This document shows positions 1-6,919 of a DNA stretch of 64,000 nucleotides, one piece after another. A program made the translations under genes and the position numbers. Within the stretch, counting starts at the first letter, position 1. Every line of letters starts with the position of its first letter. The stretch comes from Clostridia bacterium (lineage in GTDB: Bacteria; Bacillota; Clostridia; Christensenellales; Borkfalkiaceae), in assembly GCA_017465145.1 (NCBI GenBank), contig JAFTWU010000016.1, forward strand, positions 1 to 64,000, given 5' to 3'. The notes beneath the pieces are model-generated. The model searched no databases. It was not told the DNA's origin and was given only the letters and a program-made list of their open reading frames with translations.

Positions 1-561
1 ATAAAGATTAACCCCAAGAAGAAAGTACGGATTGAGGGTAGGAGACCAACTGATGACTTTCATTTGGGCTATACCGATGCAGACTTGGCGAATGAGCAAG
101 TTTTTAGCTACAAGTATAAAAAAATAAAGAATCTTCTTGAAAACTCTAATGTCATAGTAGTTGGGCATTCTGTTGATAGTGATAGTAGATTTCTTCAAAA
201 TGCATGCCGAGACAGTAAACTACGCTATATAAGATTCAAAGCTCTTGATATACAGAAGATATTTAAGGTTTTGAATAAAACTTCACAGGATAGTTCCTTG
301 AAAAATATAGGAATAGAGCTTGGTGTAGATTTTAAGGAAGAGAGTCATACAGGATTATCTGGGGCGTTTTTAACTATGGAATGCTTTAAAGCCTTGCACA
401 ACAAAATCGGTTTTGACCCTGTAACAATGCTGGACGATGATAAATATGCTGTAAAAAGCGTAACTCAAAAAAAGAATAAAAAAGAAAGAAAAGCTCGTTT
501 TAACTACACAATAGGAGAGCTTATGTTCAATAATTATGAAGATTCAATGAGTGAAGCTTAG
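1..561 (+). CDS. DEDD-type 3'-5' exonuclease-fold protein, 5' truncated
   Basis: The reading frame is open from base 1, so the N-terminus lies outside the window; 186 residues are visible. The stretch VVGHSVDSDSRFL matches the ExoII region of RNase-H-like DnaQ/DEDDh exonucleases (GH..xxD..FL). The later SHTGLSGAF aligns with the ExoIII motif HxAxxDA. In ExoIII the acidic residue five positions after the His is Gly here, so one metal ligand appears to be lost. The C-terminus is a Lys-rich tail. Base use is more AT-rich than in the genes from 1.5 kb on, with frequent ata and agt codons, which may indicate acquired DNA. The substrate is unknown. The fold is fairly sure; enzymatic activity is doubtful. 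Confidence 0.6.
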   Translation: MKINPKKKVRIEGRRPTDDFHLGYTDADLANEQVFSYKYKKIKNLLENSNVIVVGHSVDSDSRFLQNACRDSKLRYIRFKALDIQKIFKVLNKTSQDSSLKNIGIELGVDFKEESHTGLSGAFLTMECFKALHNKIGFDPVTMLDDDKYAVKSVTQKKNKKERKARFNYTIGELMFNNYEDSMSEA

Positions 562-647
562 ATGTTTAGATAATAATATTTAAATAAAACAAACTTTTAT
601 AATAAATAATTTATGGACTTGTCAAAAACGACTAAAAAAGCTAAAAG

Positions 648-685
648 TAAAGGATGGCAAAATTTTTGCCATCCTTTATTAGTAT
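648..685. terminator. Bidirectional intrinsic terminator between exonuclease and tetR
   Basis: A perfect 15-bp inverted repeat (648-662 with 64-78 of the same hundred, centred on 663) is followed by a T-rich stretch and preceded by A-rich sequence. It can end both the rightward exonuclease transcript and the leftward tetR transcript. Confidence 0.85.
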
Positions 686-736
686 TTTTAATAAACTCAA
701 CATTTAGAGAAGTTGTTCGATATTTTTTATTTATAA

Positions 737-1339
737 TTAATTTTGAAATAGGGAAATAAGCGTTTTATAAACCATATCGCGCATAACTAAATAGTCAATA
801 TAGTCGTGCTTATCAAAAACGTATTCGTGCGAAAAGGTTTGAATAACGTTCATTGCAAAGTGGATTTTTTCGTTTGCGTTTTCAATGTGTACGCCAAGGT
901 TATCAAGCACTTTTGCTATCTTTAAGGTAATGTCGTCTTCAAGGGCGATAAAGGTTGAATTAACAACTTCGTCCGTGCTGGCTAAGGCGTGCAACGCTTC
1001 GTGAATTTTGCGGTTTTTCTTGTGTGTTGCAATAACTTTATCGGTAACTTTTGGAATAATATCGGCAAAATCAACGGGCGCTTTTAACTTTTCAAAAAAA
1101 GATAAAATAGGGGCAAAAACCTTGCTTATATAAATTTCTAAAACACAAATTAAAATGTCGCGCTTGTCTTGGAAATAGCCGTAAACTATCCCCGTAGAAA
1201 CGCCCGCGCGCTTTGCAATTTCCGCAGTATTAGTGCCGTAATAACCCACTTCGCTAAACAGTTCATAGCCCGCTTCGATTATACGGTTTTTCTTTTCAAT
1301 TGACCTTTCTTGCCTTGGTTGGCGAACTTCGTTTTTCAT
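737..1339 (-). CDS. TetR/AcrR family transcriptional regulator
   Basis: 200 residues. The N-terminal HTH is typical of TetR: RQERSIEKKNRIIEAGYELF, then the recognition region TAEIAKRAGVSTGIVYGYF at about residues 35-53. The remainder is a helical ligand-binding domain with no recognisable ligand signature. The ATG at 1339 is chosen rather than the longer frame opening at 1420 because a strong promoter (TTGATT-N17-TATAAT, 1349-1377) ends only 9 bases before it. The predicted mRNA then starts about 3 bases before the ATG, so the gene looks leaderless. It is divergent from feoAB, and two related palindromes flank the feo promoter. I infer, without proof, that it regulates feoAB. Confidence 0.9.
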   Translation of the reverse strand: MKNEVRQPRQERSIEKKNRIIEAGYELFSEVGYYGTNTAEIAKRAGVSTGIVYGYFQDKRDILICVLEIYISKVFAPILSFFEKLKAPVDFADIIPKVTDKVIATHKKNRKIHEALHALASTDEVVNSTFIALEDDITLKIAKVLDNLGVHIENANEKIHFAMNVIQTFSHEYVFDKHDYIDYLVMRDMVYKTLISLFQN

Positions 1340-1348
1340 AGTAAATTC

Positions 1349-1377
1349 ATTATATAATATCGCGCTAAAAAAATCAA
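1349..1377 (-). promoter_or_regulatory. Sigma-A promoter of tetR
   Basis: On the minus strand, TTGATT (1377-1372), a 17-base spacer and TATAAT (1354-1349). The expected start point is about base 1342, 3 bases before the tetR ATG, and no Shine-Dalgarno sequence is possible. Confidence 0.8.
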
Positions 1378-1402
1378 GCCAAACGAAAAAAATTTTAAAA
1401 AA

Positions 1403-1422
1403 ATGTGAAAAAGGTTTCATAT
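1403..1422. promoter_or_regulatory. Palindromic operator candidate 1 (tetR-feoA)
   Basis: ATGTGAAA-N4-TTTCATAT, a 20-bp near-perfect palindrome just upstream of the feoA -35 box. It has the same form as the site at 1465-1484. The size fits a TetR-family operator, and it does not resemble a Fur or DtxR box. Confidence 0.6.
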
Positions 1423-1426
1423 TTAG

Positions 1427-1455
1427 TTGACAAGTGAAAATATAAATGATAGTAT
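1427..1455 (+). promoter_or_regulatory. Sigma-A promoter of feoAB
   Basis: TTGACA (1427-1432), 17-base spacer, TAGTAT (1450-1455). It lies between the two palindromes, so repressor bound at both sites would bracket RNA polymerase. Confidence 0.8.
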
Positions 1456-1464
1456 ATAGGGGAA

Positions 1465-1484
1465 ATATGAATAAAATTTCACAT
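1465..1484. promoter_or_regulatory. Palindromic operator candidate 2 (feoA leader)
   Basis: ATATGAAT-N4-TTTCACAT, a 20-bp imperfect palindrome just after the feoA transcription start. Together with 1403-1422 it gives a consensus ATRTGAAW-N4-TTTCAYAT. The centres are 62 bp apart, close to six helical turns. Confidence 0.6.
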
Positions 1485-1521
1485 ATTTTAACTTAAAATC
1501 TTTTTGCATGCAGGAGATAAG

Positions 1522-1752
1522 ATGAAAAAATTAAGTGAGTTTGCGATTGGTGAAACGGGCAAAGTGGTAACGATAAGTGCTGAAACGAAAATTAGACGCA
1601 GACTTTTGGATATGGGCGTTACACCCGGCGTAGAAATTTATTTACGCAAAAAAGCACCCCTTGGCGACCCTATTGAAATTACCATTAGGGGATACGAATT
1701 AACCCTTCGTAAAACTGAAGCAGACTGCATTGAAATGGAGGCAACAAAATAG
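1522..1752 (+). CDS. feoA: FeoA family protein, ferrous iron transport accessory
   Basis: 76 residues with the FeoA SH3-like fold: MKKLSEFAIGETGKVV, then RRRLLDMGVTPGVEI and the closing beta strands ending near YELTLRKTEADCIEM. FeoA is a small cytosolic partner of the FeoB iron permease. The ATG at 1522 follows an AGGAG ribosome site at 1512-1516; an upstream in-frame TTG at 1504 has no such site. It is the first gene of a three-gene operon and its stop codon directly abuts the feoB ATG, so translation is probably coupled. Confidence 0.95.
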   Translation: MKKLSEFAIGETGKVVTISAETKIRRRLLDMGVTPGVEIYLRKKAPLGDPIEITIRGYELTLRKTEADCIEMEATK

Positions 1753-4095
1753 ATGAAAAGGTTTGCACTAGCAGGCAACCCTAATAGCGGTAAAACAACG
1801 TTATTTAATATATTAACCGGTTCAACCGCCCACGTTGGCAACTGGCCGGGGGTTACCGTAGACAAAAGGGAAGGGACTTATAAGAAACTTGATGAACCCG
1901 TATCTATCGTAGATTTACCGGGCATCTATTCATTATCTCCTTATACCCCAGAAGAAGTTGTTTCCAGGAACTATATTTTAGATGAAAAACCAGACTGCGT
2001 TATAAATATAGTCGATTCTACTAACCTAGAACGTAACCTATACTTAACCACGCAAGTTTTAGAAATGGACGTTCCCGTAGTTATCGCGCTTAATATGATA
2101 GATATGCTTGAAAAACAAGGCGATAAGATTAACGCGGAAGAGTTGGAAAAACGCCTTGGCGTACCCGTAGTGGAAATTTCCGCACTTAAGGGCACGGGCG
2201 TAGACGAAGTTATGCAAAGGGCTTATAAAGCTTGCGAAAGCGCTAGAAAGGGCACTACCGTTTTAGAAAACTGTGAACTTTTCCACCTTATTCGCGACGT
2301 AAGAATAGCACTTCAAGGTCAAAAGATAGATAACCCCTTATTCCACGCAATCAAACTTGTGGAAAACGACGAAATAGAAGTTAAAATGCACCCTGAGACA
2401 ATCGGTATGGTAGAAGAGTTTAAGAAAACCTTCACTAACGACCTATTCGGCACCGATTTTGAATGTTTGGTTGCAGATGCAAGATATAAATATATATCGG
2501 ATAACTATTCGCCACTACTTAACAAAAAGCAAAAGGGCATAAAGCACTCTCATTCAGATAAAATCGACAAAGTTTTAACGAATAAATGGGCGGGTATTCC
2601 CATATTCTTGGTAATACTTTTTGCAATGTTCCACCTAACGTTTGGGGAAGACTTTTTATACCTTGGTACAATCTTTAATTTACCCGAACTTAATATGGCA
2701 GAAGGCATTGGCAGAGATTTAGTCGCCTGTTTTTACGACGGTGCAATATTCTCTCCGGGCGTAGTTCTATTTAATTTAATGGACCTTTTAACGTCAACAA
2801 TTTTCGGTGCTATAACCGGTCTTATTGAAAGTTGGGGTGCATCCGCAGCCGTTTCAGGCTTAATCGGTAGCGTGTTTGACGGTATCGGCGGTGTGCTCAG
2901 TTTCGTTCCCCAAGTAGTGTTCTTGCTTTTGTTACTTGCAATTTTAGAAGATACGGGGTATATGGCGCGCGTTGCCTTTATTTTAGATAGAATCTTTAGA
3001 AGATTCGGTGTTTCGGGCAGAGCGTTTATCCCTATGGTAATGGGATTTGGTTGTTCAGTACCCGCAATCGTAAATACTAGAACGCTTGCTGATGAACGTG
3101 AACGTACCTTGACTATCCGTTCAATTCCTTTCTTCACTTGCGGTGCAAAACTACCCATCTTGCTTGCCGTTTCAGGTGCTATCGTTACGGCGTTTGGCAT
3201 AGGAAATGCGGATATTATAACGTACTCTATGTACGTAATAGGCGTGCTTGTTGCAGCGGTTACTATAATTTTAATGCGCTCTACGACACAACGCGGTGAA
3301 GTTGCTCCCTTTATTATGGAACTTCCCGAATATCGTTTACCACGTCTTAAAAGTTTAGCCGTTCTTTTATGGGATAAGGCAAAACACTATATTCAAAAGG
3401 TTTTCACGGTAATACTAGCGTCAAGTATTTTGGTTTGGTTCTTATCTAACTTCGGTTGGGATTGGAAAATTTGCGAAATCGACCAGTCGATTTTAGCGTC
3501 TATCGGTAAGTTTATTCAACCTATATTTACGCCACTTGGCTTTGGCAGTCAACTTGGCAGTTTCGGTTGGGTATTTGCCGTAGCGGCAATACTTGGTCTT
3601 ATCGCAAAAGAAAACGTTCTTGCGGCTTTCTTAACTATCGCATCAGTTCTTATGGGTATGGTTGCTAGTGGCGACTTAACTTGGGTTAACCCCGAAGTAT
3701 TATCACCAGAAGTTTTAGCCGAACTTGAAACGCTTATTGCAAGTGGCGAATTTAGTGAAAACGGTTACGAAGTTATCGCTATGATAGCCGCAACGGGTAT
3801 CGATTGGCCGGGGTTAATATCCTTTATAGTGTTCAATATGACGACTATCCCGTGCTTTGCTGCGGTTGCTGCTGCTAGGGGCGAACTTGGTAAGGGCAAA
3901 AAGACCACTTTAACTATACTTTTCTGGCTTGCAACGTCTTTTGTGGTAAGTGCTATAACTTACGTAATTTGCACGATGATAGCAACTTGGTCGCTTTGGT
4001 CAATAATCGTAAGCGCGGTAATAGTAGTTCTTGCGGTTGCAAGCGTGTTTATAATTCGCGCATATAATAAAAAACATCCTATTAAATCTAATTAA
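1753..4095 (+). CDS. feoB: Ferrous iron transport protein B
   Basis: 780 residues, the usual FeoB length. The N-terminal G domain has G1 GNPNSGKT (residues 8-15), the switch region VGNWPGVTVD, G3 DLPG (54-57) and G4 NMID (114-117). A helical linker leads to the membrane domain with two Gate-type repeats, including the region GFGCSVPAI and the later AKENVLAAFL. FeoB imports Fe2+ across the cytoplasmic membrane, typical of anaerobes. It lies between feoA, which it abuts, and a small Cys-rich protein. Transcription is expected from 1427-1455 under possible TetR control. Confidence 0.98.
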   Translation: MKRFALAGNPNSGKTTLFNILTGSTAHVGNWPGVTVDKREGTYKKLDEPVSIVDLPGIYSLSPYTPEEVVSRNYILDEKPDCVINIVDSTNLERNLYLTTQVLEMDVPVVIALNMIDMLEKQGDKINAEELEKRLGVPVVEISALKGTGVDEVMQRAYKACESARKGTTVLENCELFHLIRDVRIALQGQKIDNPLFHAIKLVENDEIEVKMHPETIGMVEEFKKTFTNDLFGTDFECLVADARYKYISDNYSPLLNKKQKGIKHSHSDKIDKVLTNKWAGIPIFLVILFAMFHLTFGEDFLYLGTIFNLPELNMAEGIGRDLVACFYDGAIFSPGVVLFNLMDLLTSTIFGAITGLIESWGASAAVSGLIGSVFDGIGGVLSFVPQVVFLLLLLAILEDTGYMARVAFILDRIFRRFGVSGRAFIPMVMGFGCSVPAIVNTRTLADERERTLTIRSIPFFTCGAKLPILLAVSGAIVTAFGIGNADIITYSMYVIGVLVAAVTIILMRSTTQRGEVAPFIMELPEYRLPRLKSLAVLLWDKAKHYIQKVFTVILASSILVWFLSNFGWDWKICEIDQSILASIGKFIQPIFTPLGFGSQLGSFGWVFAVAAILGLIAKENVLAAFLTIASVLMGMVASGDLTWVNPEVLSPEVLAELETLIASGEFSENGYEVIAMIAATGIDWPGLISFIVFNMTTIPCFAAVAAARGELGKGKKTTLTILFWLATSFVVSAITYVICTMIATWSLWSIIVSAVIVVLAVASVFIIRAYNKKHPIKSN

Positions 4096-4106
4096 AGGAA
4101 AATCTT

Positions 4107-4301
4107 ATGTTAAATCTTTTACTTTCAGGCAACGTTAATATTATAAATATCATAATTCCCGTTGCCGCAGTTCTAATCGTTGTAGCCGTAGCTCTTTTTT
4201 CAATAATAAATAAAAAGAAAGGCAAAAGCGGTTGTGGTTGCGGGTGCGACTGCTCAAAATGTAGCGGTTGCGCTAGCAGTAACGAAAAAGAAGAAAAGTA
4301 A
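4107..4301 (+). CDS. FeoB-associated Cys-rich membrane protein
   Basis: 64 residues: one N-terminal membrane helix (about residues 8-31, IINIIIPVAAVLIVVAVALF), a basic KKKGK boundary, then a short tail with seven Cys (CGCGCDCSKCSGC). This architecture belongs to the small proteins that follow feoB in many Firmicutes and are thought to bind or hand over metal. It starts 11 bases after feoB with AGGAAA as ribosome site and ends the operon before a strong terminator. Confidence 0.9.
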   Translation: MLNLLLSGNVNIINIIIPVAAVLIVVAVALFSIINKKKGKSGCGCGCDCSKCSGCASSNEKEEK

Positions 4302-4314
4302 AATTTATTAAATT

Positions 4315-4343
4315 TGCGCTCTAAAAACTAGGGCGCATTTTTT
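4315..4343 (+). terminator. Intrinsic terminator of the feo operon
   Basis: A 9-bp stem (4315-4323 with 4329-4337) with loop AAAAC is followed by six T. Confidence 0.9.
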
Positions 4344-4351
4344 CTAAATCG

Positions 4352-4380
4352 TTGAAGATTTATTTTTATTGTGGTACAAT
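4352..4380 (+). promoter_or_regulatory. Sigma-A promoter of copA
   Basis: TTGAAG (4352-4357), 17-base spacer, TACAAT (4375-4380), 25 bases before the ATG. No CopY-like operator (TACANNTGTA) is visible. Confidence 0.75.
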
Positions 4381-4405
4381 ATTATAAGTAGATAAGGAAA
4401 TAACT

Positions 4406-6775
4406 ATGGTAAAAAAATATTCGGTTGGTGGAATGTCGTGCTCTAATTGTGCACTTGGCATTGAAAAGGTTGTAAGTTTATTAAACGGCGTGCATAAAGT
4501 AAGCGTTGCGCTTATGGAAAAAAGCATGACCGTTGATTTCGACAACGAAAAAATATCTGAAAACGATATTATTTTAGCCGTTAAAAAGATAGGCTATACC
4601 GTTACTGAATATAAACAGCAAACGGAAAAATCAAAAAAGAATTTAGATGCTGAAAGGCTTAGAAAACGCTTTTTATTATCTATCGTTTTTATGTTACCGC
4701 TTATGTGGTTTTCAATGGGTAAGATGATTTCTCTTCCCGTGCCAAACGACACTATTTCGCTATCAATTCAACTTGTGCTAGCCAGTATAGTTATGGTAAT
4801 TAACCGCTCGTTTTTTATTAACGGAACGCGCGCGGTATTTCGCGGTATGGCAAATATGGATACGCTGGTATCTCTTGGTTCTATTTCGGCGTTTATCTTT
4901 AGCGTTGTAACTTATATCGTAACGTTAACTAACGGGACAACCGCCCACGTCTTTTTCGAAGCGTCCGCAATGGTATTAACCCTTGTAACGCTAGGTAAAT
5001 GGCTAGAAGAACTTTCTAAAAAGCGCACGGGTAAAGAAGTAGAACGACTTGCGTCTTTAATGCCTGATACCGCAACGATAATAGAAAACGGTGTGGAAAA
5101 GGTGGTAAATCTTTCTAGTATAAAGGTTGGCGACCTTGTGGTGTTTAAGGCGGGCGATTACGTTTGTGTTGACGGCGTTATCACTTACGGCGAAGGCGGT
5201 CTAGATAAATCTGCTTTGACGGGCGAAAGTATGCCCGTTGAAGTGTTTACGGGCGACAACGTTATATCGGGCAGTATCGTGCGCACGGGCTATATTCAAG
5301 TTAAAGCGGAGAAGGTGGGTGAAGATACCGTCTTTTCGGGTATTGTAAAAATAGTAAAAGAAGCGGGCTCTAGTAAAGCCCCCGTCCAAAAATTTGCCGA
5401 TAAGGTTGCAGGGGTATTCGTACCCGTAGTTACGGCTATTGCGCTAGTTACCTTCGTGCTTTGGTGGGCGCTTGGCGGTGAACTTTACAAGGCGTTTAAC
5501 TTTGCAATAAGCGTTCTTGTCGTATCTTGTCCTTGTGCGCTAGGTCTTGCAACGCCCGTTGCGGTTATGGCGGCTACGGGAAAGGGCGCGTCTATGGGCG
5601 TTTTATATAAAGACGCAACCGCTTTGCAAAACGCAAGCAGGGTAAACTGTATTTTGCTTGATAAAACGGCAACTCTAACCGAAGGTAAACCAAGCGTAGT
5701 AAATTATAAAAATCTTTCTTACCGCGCAGATAGTGAAATATTTAGTATCGTAAGCGCGCTAGAGGGTCTATCTAACCACCCGCTAGCAAAACCTTTAATA
5801 GATTATTGCGGAACTTCTAACGCTAAAGTGGAAAACTTTTCATCGGTAACGGGCAAGGGGATAAGTGGCACGATAGACGGCGTAACTTATACTCTTGGCA
5901 GAATAGAAAATTTAGATGAAATCCCTAAAGAATTTGACGGTAACACGGTAGTAGCCCTTTCAAACGGCTATTCAAATATGGCTATTTTTGGACTTTTTGA
6001 CCTTTTGAAAAAAGACGCCGTTGCAACAATTAGCGCGCTTAATAAAAAAGGTATAAAAACGGTAATGATAACGGGTGATAATGAAGCCGTTGCAAAGAAA
6101 ATTTGCATGCAAGCGGGCATTGCGGAATATCGCGCCAACGTTATGCCAGAAGATAAGCAATCGGCAGTTTTAGATTATAAAAAACAAGGCTATTTCGTTG
6201 CTATGGCAGGGGACGGAATTAACGATAGCCCCGCCTTAAAAGAAGCGGATATCGGTATAGCGATGGGTAGCGGAACGGATATTGCAATAGAGAGTGCCGA
6301 TATCGTTTTAACGGGTGAAAGTTTTTCTACGCTATCTCACGTTCTAGGCGTTAGCAAAAAGGCTGTAAAGGTAATTAAAGGCAATCTTTTCTGGGCGTTT
6401 ATCTATAACGTTTTGGCAATTCCTATCGCGGCGGGGGCGCTATCTTTCATAAACGTTATCTTCACACCCACACTTGCATCGCTGTGTATGTCTATAAGTT
6501 CACTATTCGTGGTAACTAACGCTTTGACTATAAGAACGTATAAAGGCAAGCAAAATTTAGCCGATAGCGAAAAAATTATCGTTAATATTAAAGGTATGAT
6601 GTGCAACCATTGTAAAGGCAAGGTAGAGAGTGCTTTGCTTTCGCTTATGGGGGTAGAAAATGTTGAAGTTAACCTTAAAAAAGGCACGGCAATAATTTCG
6701 GGCAACACAACGGATACTGCAATAAACACAGCCGTTGAAAACGCCGGCTTTACGGTAACGAAAATTAAAAGATAA
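4406..6775 (+). CDS. copA: Copper-type P1B ATPase with N- and C-terminal metal-binding domains
   Basis: 789 residues. N-terminal heavy-metal-associated (HMA) domain with GGMSCSNC (C12, C15); actuator motif LTGESMPVE; metal-site helix SCPCALG (C375-P-C377); phosphorylation motif at D419; the SNHPLA region; and the hinge GDGINDSPAL. CPC and HMA CxxC motifs point to Cu(+) export. There are two oddities. The normally invariant DKTGT reads DKTAT (codon gca at 5669-5671). A second HMA domain with GMMCNHC (C733, C736) is fused at the C-terminus, like a built-in CopZ chaperone. It is monocistronic between its own promoter and terminator. Cu specificity is inferred from motifs. Confidence 0.93.
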   Translation: MVKKYSVGGMSCSNCALGIEKVVSLLNGVHKVSVALMEKSMTVDFDNEKISENDIILAVKKIGYTVTEYKQQTEKSKKNLDAERLRKRFLLSIVFMLPLMWFSMGKMISLPVPNDTISLSIQLVLASIVMVINRSFFINGTRAVFRGMANMDTLVSLGSISAFIFSVVTYIVTLTNGTTAHVFFEASAMVLTLVTLGKWLEELSKKRTGKEVERLASLMPDTATIIENGVEKVVNLSSIKVGDLVVFKAGDYVCVDGVITYGEGGLDKSALTGESMPVEVFTGDNVISGSIVRTGYIQVKAEKVGEDTVFSGIVKIVKEAGSSKAPVQKFADKVAGVFVPVVTAIALVTFVLWWALGGELYKAFNFAISVLVVSCPCALGLATPVAVMAATGKGASMGVLYKDATALQNASRVNCILLDKTATLTEGKPSVVNYKNLSYRADSEIFSIVSALEGLSNHPLAKPLIDYCGTSNAKVENFSSVTGKGISGTIDGVTYTLGRIENLDEIPKEFDGNTVVALSNGYSNMAIFGLFDLLKKDAVATISALNKKGIKTVMITGDNEAVAKKICMQAGIAEYRANVMPEDKQSAVLDYKKQGYFVAMAGDGINDSPALKEADIGIAMGSGTDIAIESADIVLTGESFSTLSHVLGVSKKAVKVIKGNLFWAFIYNVLAIPIAAGALSFINVIFTPTLASLCMSISSLFVVTNALTIRTYKGKQNLADSEKIIVNIKGMMCNHCKGKVESALLSLMGVENVEVNLKKGTAIISGNTTDTAINTAVENAGFTVTKIKR

Positions 6776-6793
6776 ATTAGTATAAAAGTAAAA

Positions 6794-6824
6794 ACCTTTG
6801 GCAAAATAATGCTAAAGGTTTTTT
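6794..6824 (+). terminator. Intrinsic terminator of copA
   Basis: A 9-bp stem (6794-6802 with 6811-6819) with an 8-base loop is followed by a T run. Confidence 0.85.
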
Positions 6825-6854
6825 AGTTTAATCACAAAAAGTTGTTATTATAAC

Positions 6855-6883
6855 TTGAAAAAAAACACAACATATAGTAAAAT
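6855..6883 (+). promoter_or_regulatory. Sigma-A promoter of parE-parC
   Basis: TTGAAA (6855-6860), 17-base spacer, TAAAAT (6878-6883). The parE ATG is 36 bases further on, behind AGGAGAG. Confidence 0.75.
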
Positions 6884-6919
6884 ATAAAAGATAATGCAAA
6901 TTACCATCAGGAGAGAAAG

